A stretch of DNA of 64,000 nt, from assembly GCA_944367045.1 (NCBI GenBank), contig CALVWI010000007.1, positions 1 through 64,000 of the forward strand, read 5' to 3'. The notes under the pieces were generated by a model that saw only the letters and a program-made list of their open reading frames with translations, was not told the origin of the DNA and ran no database searches. Position numbers and translations under genes: made by a program. Source of the stretch: an uncultured Clostridia bacterium (GTDB taxonomy: Bacteria; Bacillota; Clostridia; Christensenellales; Borkfalkiaceae). Below, piece after piece: positions 15,251-23,065 of this stretch (the stretch's first letter is position 1; each line of letters opens with the position of its first letter).

Positions 15251-16705
15251 ATGAAAGCAGTTATTTACGCTCGGTATAGCTCGGACAATCAAAGAGAGGA
15301 GAGTATTGAGGGGCAGATCAGGGAGTGCACGGAATATGCCAAGTATAACGACTTGGAGATCGTTGGAACATACATAGACAGGGCCTTCTCTGCAAAGACG
15401 GACGACCGCCCGGACTTCCAGCGCATGATACAAGACAGCGCGAAGAAGCTCTTTGATGTCGTTCTCGTCTGGAAGCTCGATCGTTTTGCCCGCAACCGTT
15501 ACGATAGTGCTTTCTATCGCTACACTCTCCGCAAGAACGGCGTGCGCGTCGTGTCCGCCAAAGAGAACATCTCCGACGGCCCCGAGGGCATTATTCTGGA
15601 GAGCCTCCTCGAAGGCATGGCTGAATTCTATTCAGCAAATCTATCTCAAAATGTCAAGCGCGGCTTCAAGGAGAACGCCCTCAAGGGCAAATGGAACGGC
15701 GGCGCGGTTCCCCTCGGCTATAAGGTCGTCGACCATAAACTCGAAATCGATGAGACTTCCGCCCCCGTCGTCCAAAAGATGTTCGAGATGAGCGCGGACG
15801 GCTATACCGCCAAGCAGATCTACGACTATCTTCGGGAAAAGCAGGTGCGCCGCGCCAACGGCAAGCCCGTCGCCTACAACAGCGTGCTGTATATGCTCTC
15901 CAACCGCATTTATCTCGGGGAGTACCGTCACTCGGGCATCGTGCTCGAACACGCGTTTCCCGCGCTCATCTCCGAAGAGATGTTCGAGAAGGTGCAGGCG
16001 ACCATTCAAAAGCATTCCATTGCGCCCGCCGCGCATAGTGAGAACGACGATTATCTGCTCACGACGCACCTCTTCTGCGGACATTGCGGGGCAATGATGA
16101 CGGCATATTCCGGCACGAGCCGCACGGGAAAGACCTATCGCTATTACATCTGCAATCGCGCGCGCAAACACCTCTGCGACAAGGAGAAGGCGGAGAAAGA
16201 GAAGATCGAGGATTTTGTCGTGCGCAAGACGATGGAACTGCTGCGATCGGACGAGGTCATCGAGCGGCTTGCAGAGCTTCTCTACGAGCTGCAATACGAG
16301 GAGAGCACGATCCTGCCGCATTTGGAAGAGCAATGCAGGGAGCGGGAGAAGGAGATCGGGAACATCGTCAGCGCCATTCAGAAGGGTGCGGCGTCGGATA
16401 CGTTGATCGCGCGGCTGACGGAATTGGAACAGCAGAAGGCGGCGCTCATGGAGACGATCGCCGAGGAAAGCAAAAAATCGCCCGTCTTTACGAAGGACGA
16501 GTTTAAGATGGCGCTGTGCAATTACCGCAAGATCGACGTCGGGCAGCTCGAAGGGCGACGGAAACTCATCGACACCTTCGTCAATAGTGTGTTCCTCTAC
16601 GACGACCACCTCAAAATTATCTACAACGGCAAGGAGAAGGAAGAGACGGTTTCTCTTGATGAGCTTGAAAGTTCGAAATCAACCCAAATCGGCCAGCCAT
16701 TTTGA
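15251..16705 (+). CDS. Large serine recombinase
   Basis: Site-specific integrase/excisionase of the element. Resolvase domain at about 1-150 with the nucleophile Ser10 in YARYSSDNQ and WKLDRFARNRYDS; recombinase domain at about 160-270 (VPLGYKV); zinc-beta ribbon starting CGHCG near 276 with a second Cys pair (CNRARKHLC); coiled coil near 340-420. GGAGGTGAGCC gives a strong ribosome site. Large serine recombinases do not usually need a tRNA gene, so the tRNA-Gln remnant at 2398 probably belongs to a different integration event. Ends with its own terminator at 16709. Confidence 0.92.
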   Translation: MKAVIYARYSSDNQREESIEGQIRECTEYAKYNDLEIVGTYIDRAFSAKTDDRPDFQRMIQDSAKKLFDVVLVWKLDRFARNRYDSAFYRYTLRKNGVRVVSAKENISDGPEGIILESLLEGMAEFYSANLSQNVKRGFKENALKGKWNGGAVPLGYKVVDHKLEIDETSAPVVQKMFEMSADGYTAKQIYDYLREKQVRRANGKPVAYNSVLYMLSNRIYLGEYRHSGIVLEHAFPALISEEMFEKVQATIQKHSIAPAAHSENDDYLLTTHLFCGHCGAMMTAYSGTSRTGKTYRYYICNRARKHLCDKEKAEKEKIEDFVVRKTMELLRSDEVIERLAELLYELQYEESTILPHLEEQCREREKEIGNIVSAIQKGAASDTLIARLTELEQQKAALMETIAEESKKSPVFTKDEFKMALCNYRKIDVGQLEGRRKLIDTFVNSVFLYDDHLKIIYNGKEKEETVSLDELESSKSTQIGQPF

Positions 16706-16708
16706 GAG

Positions 16709-16746
16709 CAGCTATCATATTTTGATAGCTGTTTTCTTATTTTTCC
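16709..16746 (+). terminator. Terminator of the recombinase gene
   Basis: CAGCTATCA (16709-16717) pairs with TGATAGCTG (16723-16731), followed by TTTTCTTATTTTT. Confidence 0.8.
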
Positions 16747-16846
16747 TCGAGAATAGTTTTCATTATGAAAATAAATATCAAAAAAGATAACAAAAAAAGG
16801 CATATCAGACTTAGTTGGGACCAAATGCCCTTTTTTCATGGGGGTT

Positions 16847-17158
16847 TTACAGCTCGTAATCGAACTTCTGTGCCTCGGAAAGTGCATATTTTTCCGGATC
16901 CGTATGCACGGGAACTGTCACCATGTTGTAATTTTCTCGCGTGCGCGTGGGGTCAATTTGCGGGTTGTCCGCCTGACAGTTTTCATCTCGTTCGTTCTCA
17001 TTCTCGACGGGTGCGATGTCCGTCTTGTGATACTTCTCCATGTGACAAACTAAAAAACTTATATTCTCACCTCCTTGTTTTCTTGATTCAAAAGCCTCGC
17101 AGAGCCCACATACTTCGCTTGCAAAGTATAGTGGGCTATACTTCTTCGTCGAACTCAA
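16847..17158 (-). pseudogene. Truncated MobV relaxase, copy 2
   Basis: The first 78 or so residues match the relaxase at 2901-4097 (same upstream frame, same ATA at the expected start, GGENISFLVCHMEKYHKTD). After RTRENYNM the sequence switches to an unrelated VPVHTDPEKYALSEAQKF ending and stops, so the catalytic HxDE..PHxH region is gone. The join marks a deletion or an insertion boundary. It is non-functional as a relaxase but keeps oriT, leader and promoter upstream. Confidence 0.8.
17103..17142 (+). other. Putative oriT, copy 2
   Basis: Same architecture as 4043-4082: ACTTCGC-TT-GCAAAGT then AAGTATAG-TGGGC-TATACTT. The first stem carries one mismatch. The presumed nick sequence TAGTGGG/CTA is unchanged, so it could still be used in trans by the intact relaxase. 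Confidence 0.65.
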
Positions 17159-17185
17159 AAGCTCGACTGTGATTTGCTTGCCGGT

Positions 17186-17218
17186 TTATGGCGGTCTGAT
17201 TGTCGTTTGGTTGCTCAT
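17186..17218 (-). CDS. Leader peptide MSNQTTIRPP, copy 2
   Basis: ATG at 17218 with GGAGG 7 nt upstream, ten codons and TAA, in frame with the truncated relaxase. Same peptide as at 4125-4157 with three synonymous differences. Confidence 0.45.
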   Translation of the reverse strand: MSNQTTIRPP

Positions 17219-17796
17219 AATTTTCCTCCTTCTGAGTGATTTGCTAACCATTATCCGCGCCCTAAGAGGGCAGGAAGATAGCCTCGAATAAAACAAAAAG
17301 TCCACGGAAAGCGTTACCTTTCCATGGACTTCGTTTCTATGATTTATCCAAAAAACGGTATGCTTATAACGGCCTTTGCGCGCCTCTAAAGAGGACAGCA
17401 AAAGCATCGGTGGAAGCGAGAACCTCCACCATAAGCGACTGAAAAGCCACTCGTTATAAACAGTGATGACCGTCGTTCGCTATCCACAAAGGGGAGTCAC
17501 AGCGCAAGCATACAGCCATTCTTTGTAACCCGTCGTGGCAAGCCTCGACTGCCTAAAAAACAACCGCTGCAAATGAATCGAGATGCAGTGTCCGTGCGGA
17601 CACAGCTTGCTCGGGTACCGTTTTTTGTTGTGCAAAATGCCGCCTTCGCGGCCGATCCGCCGCCGGCCGGGCAAGCCCGTTAAAGCCATATTTGCCGAGG
17701 AGTTGCAAGCTTCATAGAGCAATGGGAACGGTGCTTGTCCGCTCGTTTCTTTCACCGATACGGGCACTTTGCGTGCATCTTCTTCGATACAAGGGC

Positions 17797-17847
17797 ATTA
17801 TAACATGCAAAACAAACGTTTGTCAAGCAAAATAAGAACGTTTGTTT
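17797..17847 (-). promoter_or_regulatory. Promoter with operator-like palindromes, copy 2
   Basis: TTGACA (17826-17821), 18-nt spacer, TATAAT (17802-17797) on the minus strand, with the same ACAAACGTTTGT palindrome over the -35 and GAACGTTTGTTT upstream as in copy 1. Confidence 0.6.
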
Positions 17848-17852
17848 GCGGT

Positions 17853-18020
17853 TTATATCTTTAATTTCAAAAATCCCGTCTCGAAGGCGGTATTGGTAAA
17901 TGTCTTTTCGCCGACGGAGAAGGCGACGTGGATATATTTGCCGAGTTTATCGATCTTGACGATCCTCCCTTCGCCGAATTTTGCGTGAATGACGGTGACA
18001 TCGTCGGTGGCGGAAGGGAC
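17853..18020 (-). pseudogene. C-terminal gene fragment (helicase-tail-like)
   Basis: A 55-codon open tail reading DDVTVIHAKFGEGRIVKID and, later, TAFETGFLKLKI. VxHxxFGxGxV tails are seen at the C-terminus of UvrD/PcrA-type helicases and related proteins. There is no start and a stop just upstream, and the RHS remnant begins on its other side, so this is a gene end left at a recombination joint. Confidence 0.45.
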
Positions 18021-18076
18021 TCAAAGGGCACACTACTCTCCGGCTCATTCAACAGGTTTCCCCACGCGTCGCAACT

Positions 18077-18463
18077 TTACTCGCCGATGAGCGTGCCGCT
18101 CATATCGTAGATACCCGCCACATCCCCCTGCAGGTTCTTTCGGAAGATATACTTCTGTCCGTTGTACTCAAACCCCGCAATGCCGCTCTCGTCGTAGAAA
18201 TACCGCTTGACCTGCCCGTTCGTTTTTTCGTAGACGATGCGCTCGCCGTCTACGCCGTACGTTGTCGTAACGCCGGGAGCACTCTTTCCTACACGGATGC
18301 CGTCCGCATTGTAGGTGAACGTCCACGTCGCACTGGGCGACGTCAACGAAGGGCACGTTCCCAACAGTCTCCCGCGCGTCCACGTCAGCGTCTTCCCGCG
18401 GTACGTCGTCGGGTTCCCGTTCGCATCGTAATGATATTGTACCACAAATTCCGCCGCTGTCAA
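18077..18463 (-). pseudogene. RHS core fragment
   Basis: Reads as RHS core (YDANGNPTTYRGKTLTW, VGKSAPG, GEYxYDAWGNLL region) and is nearly identical to the matching parts of the RHS genes at 19146 and 23066. A stop falls exactly where the others read GEYVYDAWG (GEY become GE-stop by a point change), and DAWGNLLNEPES continues in frame beyond it before the fragment joins other DNA at about 18030. It has no toxin tip. Confidence 0.75.
18436..18463 (-). promoter_or_regulatory. Promoter at RHS cassette join
   Basis: TTGACA (18463-18458), 16-nt spacer, TACAAT (18441-18436) on the minus strand, at the point where the RHS fragment begins. It is one of six such promoters at the starts of RHS units. 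Confidence 0.55.
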
Positions 18464-18520
18464 GAGGGGAAAGAGGTTGCGGCAAGAGACCGGCGGAGCA
18501 TATCACAAAAATCAAATCAT

Positions 18521-18600
18521 AAAAAATACAGCGTTCAGAAATTTCTAAACACTGTATTTTTTAATTTTATAATTATAACAAAAGGAAGTTGTTATAATTA
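18521..18600 (-). terminator. Two stem-loops after the immunity gene
   Basis: AATTATAACAA-N7-TTGTTATAATT (about 18570-18598) directly follows the stop at 18601. It is followed by AAAAAATACAG paired with CTGTATTTTTT (18521-18562), a bidirectional terminator with T tracts on both sides. Confidence 0.7.
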
Positions 18601-19134
18601 TTATTTGTCTGTGATGATTTTTAACTGCTGTTCCGCTTCACCATCAAAACTAACACAGGAAATATCCTCTGTTTTCAGAACGGACAGACCGTCTTTCCGA
18701 CCCTGCGCGTCCAAGGTATCGATCAGCAGGCAATCATCCCGCCACTCCCGCAGGATGCCCGAAAGCGTGAGGTCGCTGTCGTCAAGGATCTCAACGGTGC
18801 AAATCTTCTTCGTTTCGAGCAAGTATTGCAGCACCGAAGGAAAGATACCGTCTTTCCGCAGCGGAACGGGGGACAGCATGGGCCTTGTACCCGTTTCCCG
18901 CATAAGTTTTTGCAGATTTTTGAGATACACAGTATCTGTATTCACTCTGCAGACGGCTTCGATATGATTGCAGAAGTATCCGTCCGGCTTCCCTTCCGGC
19001 GTAAAAGAGGACATTAAAATCCAACCGTCATCCACCGCCTGGATGATCCCTGCCGAGAATTTGCTGAAATCTGCGTCGCAGTAGATCTCACACAGTACGC
19101 CTTGTGATTTTCGTTGTTCAAATATTTGTTTCAT
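18601..19134 (-). CDS. Probable immunity protein with two tandem Sm-like repeats (177 aa)
   Basis: ATG at 19134 with AGGAGGT 6 nt upstream, 11 nt after the RHS stop at 19146. The position makes it the likely immunity protein for that tip. Internally duplicated: LCEIYCDADFSKFSAGIIQA-DDGWILMSS (about 13-43) and ICTVEILDDSDLTLSGILRE-RDDCLLIDT (about 110-140) align as two short beta barrels of the kind that bind a partner protein. No membrane segment. The immunity role is inferred from location, not from a recognised family. Confidence 0.65.
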   Translation of the reverse strand: MKQIFEQRKSQGVLCEIYCDADFSKFSAGIIQAVDDGWILMSSFTPEGKPDGYFCNHIEAVCRVNTDTVYLKNLQKLMRETGTRPMLSPVPLRKDGIFPSVLQYLLETKKICTVEILDDSDLTLSGILREWRDDCLLIDTLDAQGRKDGLSVLKTEDISCVSFDGEAEQQLKIITDK

Positions 19135-19145
19135 TTCGATACCTC

Positions 19146-20906
19146 CTAAAAAACCATCAGAATGAAAGAGAGTATATCCATGGAGCGTAAAGGGCGCATT
19201 GAGTAATATAATTTATGTGTATATCTGCCATTTCTTCTAAAAGGACGTCGTTCATCTCCCTTTTCACCACCTGGTTTATTTTTCTTTTTGGTTCTTTGCC
19301 CTGCTTCGTGCTTTCCTTTGTTTGATTTTCTCTTATTGGTTCTATGTTCTCTATATAATAATATATTGGTATATATTTCACCTGGTTCTGTGATTACCAT
19401 AATAGAACGATAGAAATCTTCAATATTCTGATTTATCAAATCAAAGTCAATAATACCGTTTGGAGTATTCCAGGGCGCTAAATCGGAATTAGAATAAGAA
19501 GGGATACCGATATTCAACGGGAAATCCGGATTATTGACAATAGAATTAGAATAAGTCAATAAACCGAAAATGCCTATAAACAATAAGAAAAGCGCCCCCG
19601 CTGCAACAGAGCCTACCATCACAACTGTCCCGCTCGGATCAACATAATTGACAGGGTCGTTCAGGCAATAAGCATACAGGTTGATGCCGCCGATCGTTTC
19701 GGGGTCAAGGTAGCTCACAAGATCTTCGTTCAGGAATCTGCCCGTCTCGGGGTCGTAGTAACGGCTGTTCAGGTAGTAGAGCCCGATGGACGAATCGTAA
19801 TAGTATCCGCGGTAACGGAAGGGGTTATCCTTCATGATCCCGCTTTCCGGCTCCTCTAACAAATTGCCCCACGCGTCGTACACATACTCGCCGATCAGCG
19901 TACCGCTCGAGCTGCAGATACCCACAACGTCGCCCTGCAGGTTCTTGCGGAACACATACTTCTGTCCGCTGTATTCAAACCCCGCAATGCCGCTCTCGTC
20001 GTAGAAATACCGCTTGATCTGACCGTTGGTCTTTTCATAGACGATCCGCTCGCCGTCCACGCCGTACGTCGTCGTAGTGCCGGGCGCGCTCTTCCCCACG
20101 CGGATGCCGTCCGCATTGTAAGTGAACGTCCACGTCTCCTCGGGCGAAGTCAACGAGGGATACGTCTCCAACAGCCTCCCGCGCGTCCACGTCAGCGTCT
20201 TTCCGCGGTACGTCGTAGGATTGCCGTTTTCATCGTACACGCAGCTTTCGCCGTCATAGCTCGTCATCCGACCGTTCTGATAGGTGTACGTCACCGTCTT
20301 GTTCGGCGTTTCGCCGTCAAGGCTCATGGTATGATAATCGTATTCCTTGCGGCAGGTGAGATTCCCCGCTTTATCATACTCATACGTCGCCGTTTTATGA
20401 CCCTGGATATCTTCTCGGGTGAGACGGTTCATTCCATCATATTGATAGGTGCGCAGATGCGTGCCGGGGCTGTGGACGATATTCTTGATGAGGCCGTTTC
20501 CGTCGCAAGTATAGCCGTCCCAGCTATTATCTTTGTAGGTGATGCGCTTTTTCAACCGGCTCGTATAACCGCTGTCGCTTGATTCGGTATACAGATACGT
20601 TTCTTTGGCAACTGTTACCGAACCCGATTTCAGCGTCTTTGCTGTCACCCTGCCCAGCCCGTCGTAGGTATAGGTGTACGTCCCAAGCGGGGTCACAAGC
20701 TCCGTCATGCGGCCGAAATCATCCGTTTTCTGCGTGTAGGTATCTGCACTGCCCGGGTGTGTATAGACGAGCCGTTTCTCGGTCGCCGCGTCGTCATGAT
20801 GCTCGATCGTAAGGATCTGTTCGGATCCCTTCTTGTAATTCTCGGTTATCGTGTTCCCGCTTTCGCTATAAGTATACGTCATCCCGCTGTAATTGTCAAT
20901 ACCCAA
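19146..20906 (-). CDS. RHS/YD-repeat protein unit with C-terminal toxin tip (N-terminally truncated)
   Basis: YD repeats (YTYDGLGRVTAKT, YQYDGMNRLTRE, YEYDKAGNLTCRKEYD), then the conserved RHS core end (FRYRGYYYD, YLNSRYYDPETGRF, NLYAYCLNDPVNYVDPSG). After that comes a variable tip: a hydrophobic segment and a basic end with GKHEAGQR and GGEKGDERR, a pattern I recall from RHS C-terminal nuclease-like toxins. Only the last fraction of a normal RHS protein is present. The longest frame starts at TTG 20906, upstream of the predicted transcription start (about 20864), so actual translation would begin lower, for example at RMTELVTPLG near 20710. Confidence 0.78.
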   Translation of the reverse strand: MGIDNYSGMTYTYSESGNTITENYKKGSEQILTIEHHDDAATEKRLVYTHPGSADTYTQKTDDFGRMTELVTPLGTYTYTYDGLGRVTAKTLKSGSVTVAKETYLYTESSDSGYTSRLKKRITYKDNSWDGYTCDGNGLIKNIVHSPGTHLRTYQYDGMNRLTREDIQGHKTATYEYDKAGNLTCRKEYDYHTMSLDGETPNKTVTYTYQNGRMTSYDGESCVYDENGNPTTYRGKTLTWTRGRLLETYPSLTSPEETWTFTYNADGIRVGKSAPGTTTTYGVDGERIVYEKTNGQIKRYFYDESGIAGFEYSGQKYVFRKNLQGDVVGICSSSGTLIGEYVYDAWGNLLEEPESGIMKDNPFRYRGYYYDSSIGLYYLNSRYYDPETGRFLNEDLVSYLDPETIGGINLYAYCLNDPVNYVDPSGTVVMVGSVAAGALFLLFIGIFGLLTYSNSIVNNPDFPLNIGIPSYSNSDLAPWNTPNGIIDFDLINQNIEDFYRSIMVITEPGEIYTNILLYREHRTNKRKSNKGKHEAGQRTKKKNKPGGEKGDERRPFRRNGRYTHKLYYSMRPLRSMDILSFILMVF

Positions 20907-20942
20907 AAAGCAGCAAAAGGAGCATGGATTGCACCATGCTCC
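20871..20942 (-). promoter_or_regulatory. RHS cassette junction 1: terminator plus promoter
   Basis: Going down the minus strand: hairpin GGAGCATGG-N6-CCATGCTCC (20942-20919) ending in TTTTGCTG, which closes the immunity gene at 21021. Then TTGACA (20899-20894), 17-nt spacer and TATACT (20876-20871). The promoter elements lie inside RHS codons (DNYSGMTYTY). Confidence 0.65.
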
Positions 20943-21020
20943 TCTTATTTAATTCTGCGCATTGGGAGCGTTTTCGCACATCTCTACATTAGTAAAAGCT
21001 ATCAAGACAACATATGCTCA

Positions 21021-21692
21021 TCATTTTTTAGGATATGTGTTTTTTGAAAATGCACGCAAAACACCAATAATCTCGATCGATGTAGAACAGAAATTCTGTG
21101 GCATCGCATCAAGATGTGCCCTCAGATTTTTTGTGTCGTTCTGTAGACAGCATTGAACCATTTTCAACAAAAAGGACAAGCGTTCACTTCCCTGAATTTT
21201 TTCAGCCTCACAGATCAGAGGAGCAAGTTCTGCGTTCATGGCTCCTGTACCGCTTAGAAAATCCAATAAGAACAAGCAAGCAGAACTCAAAATGTATTTT
21301 GTATGCCCGGACTTTCGCTTCGCATTTTCTTCTTGAAATTCCTGCAAAAAGACTTTGTCCTTTTCCACATAAGCAATATAGAGCCTTAATTTCCAAAACA
21401 ACAGCCTGTTTTGTTGATAATATTTTTTTGCCCTTTTTGCACCAGAGTCAAGCTTGTTTTGCTTTATTGCCGTCATGACGTCTCTATGAATCTTAGCACG
21501 ACGAACTCCAAGAATCACCAGCCAAGCAAAGAAAAGCATCCAAACCACAGCACAGCAGATCATTTGATTCTCTTGGCCATTCACACCCAAAAGAGCAAAC
21601 AAGGAGTATGATGTCTCGCCACCGATTATCAGCATTGATCCAAACGCAACGGCAAAAAGCAGCAAAATGACATTCAGAAGCCAATGAAACAT
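21021..21692 (-). CDS. Probable membrane immunity protein (223 aa)
   Basis: Two N-terminal membrane helices (about residues 3-25 and 40-65, with WMLFFAWLVILG), then a long helical cytoplasmic part. ATG at 21692 is chosen because GGAG lies 6 nt upstream; the longer TTG frame has no site. It begins 22 nt after the toxin-tip gene at 21715, so it is the presumed antidote to that glycine-rich, pore-like tip. Family not recognised. Confidence 0.65.
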   Translation of the reverse strand: MFHWLLNVILLLFAVAFGSMLIIGGETSYSLFALLGVNGQENQMICCAVVWMLFFAWLVILGVRRAKIHRDVMTAIKQNKLDSGAKRAKKYYQQNRLLFWKLRLYIAYVEKDKVFLQEFQEENAKRKSGHTKYILSSACLFLLDFLSGTGAMNAELAPLICEAEKIQGSERLSFLLKMVQCCLQNDTKNLRAHLDAMPQNFCSTSIEIIGVLRAFSKNTYPKK

Positions 21693-21714
21693 ATATGTCT
21701 CCAATCACTTTACT

Positions 21715-22515
21715 TTAAGAGCTGAACCCAGGCAGTAGAATAGGGAAAATTATGCCCCCAAAATACGCTAATATCATTCCAGCTATACCCGTCAGTGGAA
21801 TGTGAATGGAGAAGTCATGAGACGTATTCTCGTTTTGAAACGAAATCCCAAGTCCAAGTCCACCCAGGCCTATTGACGCATTAAAAGTTATCCATGGAGT
21901 TAGCTGTACAGAACTTGTGAAATCAAACGGACTATTTCTTCCTGTGAGTAAAAAGCGCCAATCAGAAAAACCTACAGAAAGCCCTAATTGAATTCCAAAC
22001 CAACCTCCGACATTAGCCCCAATTCCATACGACGAAAGGGTCCCATTTAGATCTGAATATGAATATAGGAATGATTTGTCTCTATCTGCTTCAAAGGCGG
22101 AGATAGCATATGAAAAGCTTAAAACACCCAGCGATAGCAAATATATTTCCTGTGATTTAGAAATCGAATTTACATGACCTGCAAACCAAGACAAATCGCT
22201 TTTTGCCATAATCGATCGCATATGAATTAATCTACTCATATTATGCTGCATCACAAAATGCCCGCTGGGGTCGATGTTGTTGACGGGATCGTTCAGGCAA
22301 TAGGCATACAGATTGATGCCGCCGATCGTTTCGGGTTCAAGATAGCTGACAAGATCTTCGTTCAGGAATCGGCCCGTCTCGGGATCGTAGTAACGGCTGT
22401 TCAGGTAGTAAAGCCCGATGGAAGTATCGTAGTAATACCCACGATAACGGAAGGGGTTATCCTTCATGATCCCGCTTTCCGGCTCCTCCAAGAGATTCCC
22501 CCAGGCGTCGTACAC
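21715..22515 (-). CDS. Orphan RHS tip with glycine-rich, pore-like toxin domain
   Basis: Carries only the last about 75 residues of the RHS core (YDAWGNLLEEPESG to DPVNNIDPSGHF) and then a variable tip. The tip contains hydrophobic and glycine-rich stretches (GIGANVGGWFGIQLGLSVG, ASIGLGGLGLGISF), consistent with a membrane-acting toxin. The start is GTG at 22515, and an in-frame TAG at about 22557 shows the unit is cut off from any longer RHS. The membrane nature of its neighbour immunity protein fits a membrane target; this is inference. Confidence 0.65.
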   Translation of the reverse strand: MYDAWGNLLEEPESGIMKDNPFRYRGYYYDTSIGLYYLNSRYYDPETGRFLNEDLVSYLEPETIGGINLYAYCLNDPVNNIDPSGHFVMQHNMSRLIHMRSIMAKSDLSWFAGHVNSISKSQEIYLLSLGVLSFSYAISAFEADRDKSFLYSYSDLNGTLSSYGIGANVGGWFGIQLGLSVGFSDWRFLLTGRNSPFDFTSSVQLTPWITFNASIGLGGLGLGISFQNENTSHDFSIHIPLTGIAGMILAYFGGIIFPILLPGFSS

Positions 22516-22548
22516 ATACTCGCCGATCAGCGTGCCGCCTACATCTTC

Positions 22549-22620
22549 ATGATACTACAAAATGAGCAACTTGTCAATCCCCATTATACGGCAAAAGGAG
22601 CACGAATTTCTCCGTGCTCC
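22549..22620 (-). promoter_or_regulatory. RHS cassette junction 2: terminator plus promoter
   Basis: Hairpin GGAGCACG-N8-CGTGCTCC (22620-22597) with TTTTGCCG after it, then GGGGATTGACA: TTGACA (22577-22572), 17-nt spacer, TATCAT (22554-22549) on the minus strand. Confidence 0.65.
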
Positions 22621-22660
22621 CTTTGGGTTGTGTTTTCAGAATCTAATGAGTAATATTACT

Positions 22661-23062
22661 CTATCTTGAAATAGAAATTCTAAAATCAATTGATTCATAT
22701 ATTGTAAAGACAATTTTATGACTGGCTATATATCCAATCAACATAATAGCATTGTTGAAGTTTGAATATAAATCCAACTCCACTTCAAATACCGAATGGA
22801 TCATCATTTCCTGCAATTCAGCAAGGCTGATATAATGCAGCTTCCTCTTCTTAACCTTTATGATTTCAACACAGGTTTCTATATTAGGATTGCTGATCTG
22901 AATCAAAACATGACAACATTTTGTAAGGTCCGTTTCTTTGTTTGTAGAATCAAGATTATAAATACCATTTCTAAATTCCAAATCAATCAAATCATTTGTC
23001 GCACTAATCTTTGTTATCTGTGTATCATGAAGCCCATAACGATTATGAAAGTACATAGCCAT
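22661..23062 (-). CDS. Probable immunity protein (133 aa)
   Basis: The stop of the RHS gene at 23066 and this start are 3 nt apart. ATG at 23062, or the second ATG at 23056 with AAAGGA upstream, may be used. Soluble, mixed alpha/beta; C-terminal FTIYESIDFRISISR. Position defines it as the likely antidote for the tip at 23066-23570. Family not recognised with confidence. Confidence 0.62.
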   Translation of the reverse strand: MAMYFHNRYGLHDTQITKISATNDLIDLEFRNGIYNLDSTNKETDLTKCCHVLIQISNPNIETCVEIIKVKKRKLHYISLAELQEMMIHSVFEVELDLYSNFNNAIMLIGYIASHKIVFTIYESIDFRISISR

Positions 23063-23065
23063 CCT

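Larger units (their letters stand above)
16925..17849. repeat. Diverged direct repeat, copy B
   Basis: Counterpart of 3866-4786, in direct orientation about 13 kb away. The two copies flank the AbiE, restriction and recombinase cargo, so homologous recombination between them would delete all of it. No supported gene lies in 17219-17796 beyond what is listed separately. Confidence 0.8.
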
